In this document: positions 1-5,504 of the stretch, in pieces | How positions within the stretch are numbered: position 1 is the stretch's first letter | How the letters are laid out: every line of letters begins with the position of its first letter | Origin: Mucilaginibacter sp. UBA5151 | Lineage (GTDB): Bacteria; Bacteroidota; Bacteroidia; Sphingobacteriales; Sphingobacteriaceae | Assembly (NCBI GenBank): GCA_002413785.1 | Contig: DHXR01000049.1 | Coordinates: 1 to 5,767, forward strand | Length of the DNA stretch: 5,767 nucleotides | Direction of reading: 5' to 3' | Made by a program: the position numbers and the translations under genes | The notes under the pieces: generated by a model | Told to the model about the DNA's origin: nothing | Databases searched by the model: none | The model's input: only the letters and a program-made list of their open reading frames with translations

Positions 1-75
1 GGTTATTCAGCAGACCCTAATTATATGGTTATCGGGAAACATTCAGGGGAGAAGTTTAGCCCCAGCTGCCGGTAG
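1..75 (+). CDS. Possible 3' end of an upstream gene (partial)
   Basis: Frame 1 is open from the window edge to a TAG at 73-75 and reads GYSADPNYMVIGKHSGEKFS followed by PSCR. Only 24 residues are visible, so no family can be named. The main support is context: a strong hairpin followed by a T-run on the plus strand begins 15 bp after the stop, which is where a terminator for a plus-strand gene should lie. Frame 2 is also open until position 82, so the frame choice is not certain. If real, the gene converges with the acyltransferase gene that ends at 136. Confidence 0.35.
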   Translation, partial: GYSADPNYMVIGKHSGEKFSPSCR

Positions 76-90
76 TCTGTAAATTCTGAG

Positions 91-130
91 CGCTGTCCGA
101 AGTCACTTCGGACAGCGGGTGAGTTTTTTT
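91..130 (+). terminator. Rho-independent terminator, plus-strand oriented
   Basis: A perfect 13-bp inverted repeat (91-103 and 105-117, arms beginning CGCTGTCC and ending GGACAGCG) surrounds a single C at 104, so the real loop would be about three to five bases. A run of seven T follows at 124-130 on the plus strand. On the minus strand no T-run follows the hairpin, so it mainly fits termination of a gene entering from the left. It may still help to block read-through from the convergent acyltransferase gene. Confidence 0.7.
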
Positions 131-135
131 GCAGC

Positions 136-1269
136 TTATGCCTTCTTCACCAAGTACCGCTTTGCCAGCCAGTTCCTTATCGGTTCGTCATACAGTTTCA
201 GGCAGGCCCATGCTATAGCAATGCTGCTAATAAAGAGTAGCAGCCCAACAAACAGGCCGTATGCCCCCAATTGTATTTTGTTGTTGACCACCCAGGCGGT
301 ATAAAGGTAAATGAGCGGGTAATGCGTGATATAGAGCGGGTAGGAGATGCCGCCGAGGAACCTGCATATTTTTACCGGGTATTTCCCGGTGAGGCTGCCG
401 CCCGCGCCGATAGAAACGATCAGCGGGAAAACAAGGATGATGCATGCAGATTCGTATAATCCGTTCATCCATAGGTGGTTTGTGCCGCCAATCCTGGGAA
501 CAGACAGCACAATAAGGATCAGCAGGCTGCATACCAGGAAAGCATTTTTAATTCGGATCAGTTTCCCTGCGCGGCAAAGCAGCACCCCTGCAAAAAACGG
601 AAATAGCAAGCGGGCAAAGCCGATATGCAACTGGGTTTTATCGATGCTCCAGCCCCCGATAACATCGCCCTGCGGACCCATTACCAGGTATTGTACAAGG
701 AAAATAGCCGCCAGTAGCACCAATATAGTAAGCAGCGTTTTTGAGAACTTGCGGACGAACAAAGCATAAAGGATATTGGCAATATATTCAAAAAACAATG
801 ACCAGGCCGGGCCGTTCAGCGGGTGCATTTCCTGCCAGCCGCGGATGTCCATGGAGACAGGCAAAGGGATCAGCGTACAGCCGACCAGCATAACCAGCAG
901 CATTTTCCAAACCGGGGTTTCGCTGATCATCGGAAAGGCGGCGCCGCCCTGAAAGTAATAAAGCGCCGCACCGACCAGCGACCCCATAATAATCATCGGC
1001 TGCAAACGGATAAGGCGCCGTTTATAAAAGTCCCATTGCGTCATTTTCCCCCAGCGGTCATCGTAAGCATAAGCCACCACGAAACCGGACAACAGAAAAA
1101 AGAAATCCACTGCCAGGTAGCCGTGATTGATCACCTGTATGAAGCGGTTACCGCCAGTGAAAGTTTCCATAATATGAAAGGCGATAACCAAAACGGAGGC
1201 TACGCCCCGCAGTCCGTCGAGGATTTCGTAATGGCTTTTTGAGTCGGGGTAGGCGGTGGTATTATTCAT
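136..1269 (-). CDS. Membrane acyltransferase, acyltransferase-3 (OafA/NodX-like) family
   Basis: A 377-residue multi-pass inner-membrane protein that by family transfers acyl groups (often acetyl) to sugars of surface polysaccharides, glycans or other envelope molecules; the acceptor cannot be predicted here. Family signatures run in order: LDGLRGVASVLVIAFH at about 17-32 with the conserved first-helix His32; YLAVDFFFLLSGF at 51-63; the basic cytoplasmic motif FYKRRLIRLQP at 81-91; LNGPAWSLFFEY at 151-162; ISYPLYITHYPLI at 308-320; and the C-terminal YDEPIRNWL at 360-368. About ten hydrophobic segments are seen and the length is typical for the stand-alone membrane domain, with no fused SGNH domain. 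The start MNNTTAYPDS places the family motif about 17 residues in, as usual. It is monocistronic in this window and divergent from the DUF3606-like gene. Family assignment is firm, substrate unknown. Confidence 0.93.
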   Translation of the reverse strand: MNNTTAYPDSKSHYEILDGLRGVASVLVIAFHIMETFTGGNRFIQVINHGYLAVDFFFLLSGFVVAYAYDDRWGKMTQWDFYKRRLIRLQPMIIMGSLVGAALYYFQGGAAFPMISETPVWKMLLVMLVGCTLIPLPVSMDIRGWQEMHPLNGPAWSLFFEYIANILYALFVRKFSKTLLTILVLLAAIFLVQYLVMGPQGDVIGGWSIDKTQLHIGFARLLFPFFAGVLLCRAGKLIRIKNAFLVCSLLILIVLSVPRIGGTNHLWMNGLYESACIILVFPLIVSIGAGGSLTGKYPVKICRFLGGISYPLYITHYPLIYLYTAWVVNNKIQLGAYGLFVGLLLFISSIAIAWACLKLYDEPIRNWLAKRYLVKKA

Positions 1270-1349
1270 TGATGCTGAAGCAGGTGTAATCGGATAATGA
1301 AAATTGTTTTGGTTGACGATCCCTATTGGCTAAACAAAAGAACCGGAGC

Positions 1350-1382
1350 CGAAAATACGTTTAATTTTATTGAAAAAGCAAA
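1350..1382 (-). promoter_or_regulatory. Candidate Bacteroidota-type promoter for the acyltransferase gene
   Basis: Read on the minus strand, TTTG (1382-1379) is separated by 21 bp from TATTTTCG (1357-1350), which matches the Bacteroidota -7 consensus TAnnTTTG at all but one position. Spacing fits the known range of this sigma factor class. Transcription would begin near 1343, leaving a leader of roughly 75 nt before the ATG at 1269. Found by eye only; AT-rich DNA gives chance matches. Confidence 0.35.
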
Positions 1383-1392
1383 TTGAAAAAGC
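1369..1392. repeat. Two tandem copies of an 11-bp repeat upstream of the acyltransferase gene
   Basis: ATTGAAAAAGC occurs at 1369-1379 and again at 1382-1392, a period of 13 bp. The pair overlaps and lies just upstream of the candidate -33 element of the acyltransferase promoter, so it could be a regulatory site or simply a local duplication. Confidence 0.5.
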
Positions 1393-1482
1393 GGGCGTTT
1401 TTTTGAAGAGCAGAATCCTTAGATCTTCTGGTGTTAACAATAACTTAACATATTGATAATAATAAATGCACATGCAACAGGG

Positions 1483-1490
1483 TAACTTTA
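1483..1490 (+). promoter_or_regulatory. Weak candidate -7 element for the DUF3606-like gene
   Basis: TAACTTTA matches TAnnTTTG except for the last base and lies 28 bp before the ATG at 1518. No convincing TTTG lies 19-21 bp upstream. The area also has the 9-mer ATTGATAAT repeated at 1452-1460 and 1493-1501, and a 6-bp inverted repeat TGTTAA/TTAACA at 1432-1437 and 1445-1450, any of which could be a control site. Treat as tentative. Confidence 0.2.
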
Positions 1491-1517
1491 ACATTGATAA
1501 TTTATTAGTTAAACATC

Positions 1518-1697
1518 ATGAAAAACAATCCTGAAATCGAGATACCGGAGAATGAAAAAAAGCAGGTTAAGGAAAATTCCGATGTAGCCTATTGGTCACA
1601 GAAATATGATATTTCAGCAGAGGACCTGAAAAATAAAAAACATTCCATCGGGATATTGGACAAGATCATAGAAAAGTACCTGCAACATGCCGGTTGA
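1518..1697 (+). CDS. Small DUF3606-like protein
   Basis: A 59-residue ORF beginning MKNNPEIEIPENEKKQ and ending KYLQHAG before TGA. The core DVAYWSQKYDISAEDLKNKK followed by a helix ending in DKIIEKYL matches the pattern of DUF3606 proteins: short, charged, mostly helical, with a conserved Tyr/Trp (YW) pair and a terminal helix. The function of that family is not established; members are common in Bacteroidota and Proteobacteria as single small cytoplasmic proteins. There is no signal peptide. The gene is divergent from the acyltransferase gene and stands alone, with a hairpin terminator 120 bp past its stop. The usual AVKKVG step before the last helix is here KNKKHSIG, so it is a somewhat divergent member. 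Confidence 0.75.
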   Translation: MKNNPEIEIPENEKKQVKENSDVAYWSQKYDISAEDLKNKKHSIGILDKIIEKYLQHAG

Positions 1698-1816
1698 GCA
1701 TTGTTAAATTATTATTGTCCCGTTCCCTGTTTAGCCTGTTCGCTTAAACGGCGGGGGTGATTTTAAATGCCCGTACCAGGATAACGGGTAAAATATTGTG
1801 AAGATTAAAATACCGC

Positions 1817-1856
1817 AAAAGCCTCAAATCTTTCGATCTGAGGCTTTTGACTTTTT
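1817..1856. terminator. Bidirectional rho-independent terminator
   Basis: Ten-bp perfect arms AAAAGCCTCA (1817-1826) and TGAGGCTTTT (1839-1848); the stem continues past one A/C mismatch with ATC/GAT to a TTTC tetraloop at 1831-1834. On the plus strand it is followed by GACTTTTT (1849-1856); on the minus strand the AAAA of the left arm supplies the T-run. It lies between the convergent ends of the DUF3606-like gene (stop 1697) and the small secreted protein gene (stop 1873) and can serve both. Confidence 0.75.
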
Positions 1857-1872
1857 AGAAGGTTAAAAACAA

Positions 1873-2250
1873 TTATTTCTTAACTCTGTCCGCAAGCGCA
1901 TCGAACATGCCCATAAGGCTTCCCGTAGCGTGGTCATCATCCTTTTTCGTTAAAACCAGGTTTACATCATAACCCTGTGTGCTAAAATAAAGTGTGATTT
2001 TATCGGCTGCCTGTTCAATATTGGTCATCGGTATATCTTTGTGCGCGGCGGTGGTATCTACCAGCATACCTTTTGGATGTCCGGCAGAATCGGCAATATT
2101 AAATAGCATGTGCGCATCCCCCTGTGGCAGGCCTTTCACCAGCACATTCCATTTGCCTGTAAAATAATTAGTTTGCGCTTGCGCATTTACTTTTATGGCA
2201 GTCACCATCAGGATTATGGCCAATAAATTACATAGTGCGATTTTTTTCAT
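1873..2250 (-). CDS. Small exported protein of unknown function, beta-rich
   Basis: A 125-residue protein I do not recognise as a named family. The N-terminus MKKIALCNLLAIILMVTAIK then VNAQAQT is a classic signal peptide with likely cleavage after VNA or AQA; Cys7 lies too early to be a lipobox. The mature part of about 100 residues alternates short hydrophobic strands and turns: FTGKWNVLVKGLPQGD (30-45), a GHPKGMLVD turn (57-65), KITLYF (84-89), YDVNLVLTKKDDDHATGSLM (94-113). FTGKWNV resembles the first strand of lipocalin-like small barrels, but this is only a resemblance. The gene starts 71 bp after the GH3 stop on the same strand with no hairpin terminator between, so co-transcription is likely. 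That suggests a periplasmic or surface partner of the GH3 enzyme or of its glycan substrate (inference). Confidence 0.8.
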   Translation of the reverse strand: MKKIALCNLLAIILMVTAIKVNAQAQTNYFTGKWNVLVKGLPQGDAHMLFNIADSAGHPKGMLVDTTAAHKDIPMTNIEQAADKITLYFSTQGYDVNLVLTKKDDDHATGSLMGMFDALADRVKK

Positions 2251-2321
2251 TTTTTTTATCTGTTTGTTTGAGTTTATAATTAATTACTTTTCGATTTCTA
2301 CGGGTAGCGGTCCAGCTAAGC

Positions 2322-4268
2322 TCAATAGCTCAACCCATACCCAAATTTGTACAGCGGATCTTTGGAATCGTAAGGCATATCTTCCTTTTGGTTTCTTACT
2401 GCTTCCATAGAAGACGGCATTTCTATCGGTAAATGGCCGCCTGGTTTGTATTTACCAAAAACCACATCCAGCAAAGCCGCGTCATTCGAACCGAAGTTGG
2501 CGAAAAGGGCTTTGGCGTTTGCGCTGATCTCTGGAATAACAGCCGGACGGTCTAAATAAATATCGACTACAGTTGGTACAGTTTTTTCGAGGTCAAGAAT
2601 GTCCTGCAATTGCTTGCCTTTAAAGTCCAGGTCGCCAAAATGGAACATTTGCGCTATGAAGTTGCCTTTAGCTTCTGCTATGGGATAATTCGGCGTTTGT
2701 AACCTGATGATAGCAATATCTGCCTGTTTCGGATCAGTTACAATGGTACCATATAATGCCGCAATTTTGGGGTTGATATTTTTGATATAAATTTTCAGCT
2801 TATTCGTCGCTAACGGAAGGAGGTGGTTATCATTCTTCAATAGCGTGAGCGACCTTCGCTGTGCATCCTGCCCGGCAGCCATAAATTCCGGACTGCCTAC
2901 GATAGCTGCCGCCTTTTTTTCGTCAACAAAAGGATTGTCAAACAAGCCCAGCTCAAACTTCAAACGCAGCAACCTTACTACAGACTCATTGATGCGTTTT
3001 TCGCTCACTTTTCCGTCTTTCACCAGTTTTATAATTACATCGGGCAGGTTTTCACCGCCAAGCTGGTCAACGCCGGCATCAATAATCCTTTGCACCCGTT
3101 CTTCGGTATTCAGGTTCTGAACGCCCCAGGCCCTAGCCTCAAAGTTGATTGTACCTATCTTTGAATCTGTCACCAGGCCCCAGTCGGTACAAACCACGCC
3201 ATCGTAATGGTATTTTTTGCGCAAAAGTTCGGTGATGATAGCTTTGTTATAGGAAAAGCCTACTTCCGGTATGTTTTTTTGTCCCATCGGCACACCGTAA
3301 TAAGGCATAATAGCCGCTGTGCCCGCCTTGAAAGCTGCTTCAAAAGGGATCAGGTGATATTTAAAATTGTTACCCGGATAAACCTCGCCTTTCTGAAAAT
3401 TAAAGTGCGGATCAAGGCCATCCTTTTGAGGGCCGCCGCCGGGGAAATGTTTGGTCATCATGGCAACGCTGTTAGGGCCCAGTTTTTCACCCTGGTAGCC
3501 ATTGATATAGGCGGTGGTCATACGTGATGATAGTGCAGCATCCTCGCCAAAGGTGCCTGCTATACGGGGCCAGCGTGGCTCAGTTGACAGGTCAACCTGT
3601 GGATGCAGGCCCTGCCGTATGCCAACTGCCAGGTATTCCTGCCTTGAAATATCAGCAAATTGTGCTGTGAGCTTATCATCGCCAATGGCGGCTAATCCCA
3701 GTGGGTCTGGCCATAAGGAAAAAGTTTTGGCCGACATCGCAAAAATACCCGCCCCGTTTTGATTCCGCGGGTCCGATGCTATGGTAATGGGAATACCCAG
3801 CCGCGTTTTTTCTTCATACCGCTGAATACTATTGTACCATATAGCCAAAGTATCAGGTGCGGGCACCGCAAAAAGGTTAAAATGGTTGATATGGTGTTTG
3901 TCGATCTCGTTAATTCCGACAGGCGACAAGCTTGCCAGTAAACCACTCGCTGGTTTATCTTCAATCGTACCATCGGCGTTTACACGGATGGGTGAATAAA
4001 ACATCATGCCTGCTTTTTCCTCCAGGGTCATTTGCTTTAAAAGATCCTGCACCCGCTTTTCAATGGGCTGGCTTGAATCTTCATATACGTCCATTTTTCC
4101 GTTTTTATTCAGGTCGCGATAAGCAGTATCCCCGCTTGTGCGGATCAAACCCGACTCCGCCATAACCGTGGCCTGTAAACTGTTCCGGAGCCGGTCTTTG
4201 GAAAAAGAAAACACGGCCGCCAGCGCCCCGGCGCCCGCCATGTAAAAAAGCAATTTGTTAATTTTCAT
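2322..4268 (-). CDS. Exported glycoside hydrolase family 3 beta-glycosidase
   Basis: A 648-residue two-domain GH3 enzyme, expected to remove terminal beta-linked sugars (glucose, xylose or similar) from oligosaccharides by a retaining mechanism. The N-terminus MKINKLLFYMAGAGALAAVF is a signal peptide or membrane anchor without a lipobox Cys, so periplasmic location is likely. Residues 52-63 (DLNKNGKMDVYE) form an EF-hand-like calcium loop. The TIM-barrel domain (about 70-385) shows DLSTEPRWPRIAGTFGED (226-243), the substrate-binding KHFPGGGP (273-280) and VVCTDWG (358-364), placing the nucleophile at Asp362. The C-terminal alpha/beta sandwich (about 465-648) includes SLTLLKNDNHLLPL (473-486). 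The chain stops at PLYKFGYGLSY with no fibronectin-III tail, as in other members of this subgroup. The acid/base residue could not be assigned by eye. First gene of a likely operon with the small exported protein; substrate not determinable. Confidence 0.93.
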   Translation of the reverse strand: MKINKLLFYMAGAGALAAVFSFSKDRLRNSLQATVMAESGLIRTSGDTAYRDLNKNGKMDVYEDSSQPIEKRVQDLLKQMTLEEKAGMMFYSPIRVNADGTIEDKPASGLLASLSPVGINEIDKHHINHFNLFAVPAPDTLAIWYNSIQRYEEKTRLGIPITIASDPRNQNGAGIFAMSAKTFSLWPDPLGLAAIGDDKLTAQFADISRQEYLAVGIRQGLHPQVDLSTEPRWPRIAGTFGEDAALSSRMTTAYINGYQGEKLGPNSVAMMTKHFPGGGPQKDGLDPHFNFQKGEVYPGNNFKYHLIPFEAAFKAGTAAIMPYYGVPMGQKNIPEVGFSYNKAIITELLRKKYHYDGVVCTDWGLVTDSKIGTINFEARAWGVQNLNTEERVQRIIDAGVDQLGGENLPDVIIKLVKDGKVSEKRINESVVRLLRLKFELGLFDNPFVDEKKAAAIVGSPEFMAAGQDAQRRSLTLLKNDNHLLPLATNKLKIYIKNINPKIAALYGTIVTDPKQADIAIIRLQTPNYPIAEAKGNFIAQMFHFGDLDFKGKQLQDILDLEKTVPTVVDIYLDRPAVIPEISANAKALFANFGSNDAALLDVVFGKYKPGGHLPIEMPSSMEAVRNQKEDMPYDSKDPLYKFGYGLSY

Positions 4269-4334
4269 TGATTTATAATTTGGTTAATTGGTTTCTGTAC
4301 ATCTTTAACACCGGACCTAACAGGCGTGTTAAAT

Positions 4335-4359
4335 CATTTATTAAAAATTAATAAATAAA
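4335..4359. promoter_or_regulatory. Palindromic repeat copy 1, candidate operator
   Basis: A 25-bp sequence identical to that at 4380-4404. It contains a 21-bp palindrome (4336-4356) with 9-bp perfect arms ATTTATTAA and TTAATAAAT around AAA. It lies 67-91 bp before the GH3 start codon. The size and symmetry fit a dimeric winged-helix repressor, and the nearest regulator gene is the divergent Nudix-type factor at 4663. Operator function is inferred from symmetry, exact duplication and position. Confidence 0.55.
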
Positions 4360-4363
4360 GGTA
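4356..4363 (-). promoter_or_regulatory. Weak candidate -7 element for the GH3 operon
   Basis: On the minus strand TACCTTTA matches TAnnTTTG at all but the last base. It overlaps the edge of palindrome copy 1 and lies downstream of copy 2, so bound regulator would cover the promoter. No TTTG is present at the expected -33 distance, which keeps the call weak. Confidence 0.2.
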
Positions 4364-4379
4364 TGTGAAATTTTTCTTA

Positions 4380-4404
4380 CATTTATTAAAAATTAATAAA
4401 TAAA
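4380..4404. promoter_or_regulatory. Palindromic repeat copy 2, candidate operator
   Basis: Exact second copy of the 25-bp repeat, 45 bp (about 4.3 helical turns) from the first, with its palindrome at 4381-4401. The 20 bp between the copies and the flanks are unrelated, so the conservation is confined to the palindrome and its immediate border. Position is 112-136 bp before the GH3 ATG and about 260 bp before the Nudix regulator ATG. Confidence 0.55.
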
Positions 4405-4462
4405 TTTTGTTTTGCGATTGAATAGCGATGGAAGGGTCGAAATTAAAAGTGCGGGCCGTGCG

Positions 4463-4565
4463 GTTCCCCTCTTGAGAGGGATGGAGGGGTGTGTTAATGA
4501 ACATGTTGACTAACACACCCCCGCCACAACACCGCCCGGCGCACCCCCTCTCTTGAGAGGGGGGC
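4463..4565. repeat. GC-rich nested palindromic element, REP/MITE-like
   Basis: The core is a perfect 11-bp inverted repeat, GGGGTGTGTTA (4486-4496) and TAACACACCCC (4511-4521), with a 14-nt loop that itself holds the palindrome AACATGTT (4500-4507). Each side is flanked by a mini-palindrome: CCCTCT-TG-AGAGGG (4467-4480) on the left and 9-bp arms CCCCCTCTC/GAGAGGGGG around TT (4544-4563) on the right. Left and right halves are thus imperfect inverted copies, the right half carrying about 17 extra bases (within 4522-4543). The element is strongly GC-rich inside AT-rich intergenic DNA and contains no gene, which suggests a dispersed non-coding element that inserted here. Copy number elsewhere is unknown from this window. 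The rest of the 4269-4662 gap holds the two operator-like repeats and otherwise plain AT-rich sequence. Confidence 0.6.
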
Positions 4566-4662
4566 GGCATAATTTTCATACTTCTATAAGTTGTTACGCT
4601 TTCTAATTTCGGTTTTTAATCGCCAAACAATTTAAACCATTTTTTCAGGATAGAAGAAACCG

Positions 4663-5442
4663 ATGGAAAGCTTAGCAGAAATACAGCATTTTTTTAAGAA
4701 GGGATATTTAGCATACAGGCCAAATCTGACGATAGATTGCGCAATTTTTGGCTACCACGATGGCGAGTTACAGTTATTGCTGGTGAAGAATAAGTTTATA
4801 ACGAAGTGGTGTTTGCCGGGCGGATTCGTGAGGAAGGATGAAAGCCTTGACCAGGCAGCAACCAGGATAACTGCGGAACGGACAGGTATTGACAACCTGT
4901 TTTTAAAACAATTTAAGGCTTTTGGCGATCCGGGAAGAAATGATCCCCGTGGGGCCTTTGACCCGGAAAAACTTTTTGAATTGGTGCAGGTACGGCTGGA
5001 GGAAGATAGCTGGCTTACCGGCGAAACGGTGTCGGTAGGGTTTTATGCCATAACCGATATAGTTAATGCCAAGCCTAACGCTGATTTTCTATCCAGCGAA
5101 TGCGCCTGGTTTTCCGTTGATAAATTGCCTGCCTTAGGCTTTGATCATGACGGGATCGTCCGCGACGCGCTGTTTGCCATGCGGATGCATTTAAATTACT
5201 TCCCGATAGGTAAAAACTTTTTGCAGCAGAAATTCACCTTAAAAGAGATCAAACGTTTTTACGAGGTGATGTCGGGTAAACAGCTCAATGCCTCCAACTT
5301 TCCCAATAAATTAATTTCATTGGGGCTTATAGTTAAGCTGGATGAAAAAAGGAATATAGGGGCGCACCGATCCCCGGCTTATTATAAGTTTAATGAGGAG
5401 ATTTACGATAAGGCGTTGAGGGAGGGGTTGGTACTGGCGTAG
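4663..5442 (+). CDS. Nudix-domain transcriptional regulator (AraR/NrtR-like) with C-terminal winged helix
   Basis: A 259-residue cytoplasmic regulator. The N-terminal Nudix fold (about 20-155) starts at NLTIDCAIFGYHDGELQLLLVK (21-42) and contains a Nudix-box remnant, GGFVRKDESLDQAATRIT then AERTGI (53-76). Against GX5EX7REUXEEXGU, Gly54, Glu60, Arg68, Glu72 and Gly75 are kept, but the Glu after Arg68 is Ile69 and the second Glu of the EE pair is Arg73, so hydrolase activity is doubtful and a ligand-sensing role is likely. The C-terminal winged helix (about 186-245) has FTLKEIKRFYEVMSGKQLNA, NFPNKLISLGLI and HRSPAYYKFN, typical of this family. Characterised Bacteroidota relatives control sugar use, for example arabinose; NrtR relatives control NAD genes. 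Position opposite a GH3 operon favours sugar control. The start is preceded by AGGA 12 bp upstream and fits the family N-terminus. Confidence 0.9.
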   Translation: MESLAEIQHFFKKGYLAYRPNLTIDCAIFGYHDGELQLLLVKNKFITKWCLPGGFVRKDESLDQAATRITAERTGIDNLFLKQFKAFGDPGRNDPRGAFDPEKLFELVQVRLEEDSWLTGETVSVGFYAITDIVNAKPNADFLSSECAWFSVDKLPALGFDHDGIVRDALFAMRMHLNYFPIGKNFLQQKFTLKEIKRFYEVMSGKQLNASNFPNKLISLGLIVKLDEKRNIGAHRSPAYYKFNEEIYDKALREGLVLA

Positions 5443-5459
5443 AGGTGGGCTTCCATTTT

Positions 5460-5490
5460 AGAATGGTGATTCTCAGCGAGAGACCATTCT
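5460..5490. terminator. Hairpin between convergent genes, possible terminator
   Basis: Arms AGAATGGT (5460-5467) and ACCATTCT (5483-5490) pair perfectly, and inside them TCTC (5471-5474) pairs with GAGA (5478-5481) around AGC. It lies 18 bp past the Nudix regulator stop and 15 bp before the end of the convergent minus-strand gene, the right place for a shared terminator. Neither strand has a clear T-run after it, so it may be weak or serve as an RNA 3'-end protector. Confidence 0.4.
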
Positions 5491-5504
5491 CGGACATAAA
5501 AGCA

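Noticed and set aside
119..1242. Several plus-strand ORFs of 61-140 codons and a 101-codon minus-strand ORF inside the acyltransferase gene
   Set aside because: They lie within a well-supported acyltransferase-3 gene in other frames, are rich in Arg/Pro/His/Ser as antisense translations usually are, and show no motifs.
1770..1788. Short inverted repeat CCCGT/ACGGG downstream of the DUF3606-like gene as a terminator
   Set aside because: Arms are only 5 bp with a 9-nt loop and no T-run; the strong hairpin at 1817-1856 is a better terminator.
2322..2350. GH3 gene as C-terminally truncated, lacking the fibronectin-III domain
   Set aside because: The protein ends at KFGYGLSY, which is the natural end in the FN3-less GH3 subgroup, and no FN3-like sequence follows the stop in any frame.
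2195..2410. 71-codon plus-strand ORF spanning the gap between GH3 and the small exported protein
   Set aside because: It overlaps the ends of both genes in antisense, has no recognisable motif, and its sequence is explained by the antisense of a signal peptide and the GH3 C-terminus.
2845..4165. Plus-strand ORFs of 60-106 codons, and a 64-codon minus-strand ORF, inside the GH3 gene
   Set aside because: All are overlapped by a GH3 frame with intact catalytic motifs along its whole length; none resembles a known protein.
4335..4404. The two 25-bp repeats as a minimal CRISPR array
   Set aside because: Only two copies, a 20-bp spacer, very AT-rich palindromic repeats and no cas genes; an operator pair explains them better.
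4334..4579. 81-residue minus-strand ORF beginning MKIMPPPSQERG
   Set aside because: It is a translation of the GC-rich palindromic element and the AT-rich operator repeats, giving low-complexity, non-protein-like sequence; no domain and no promoter context.
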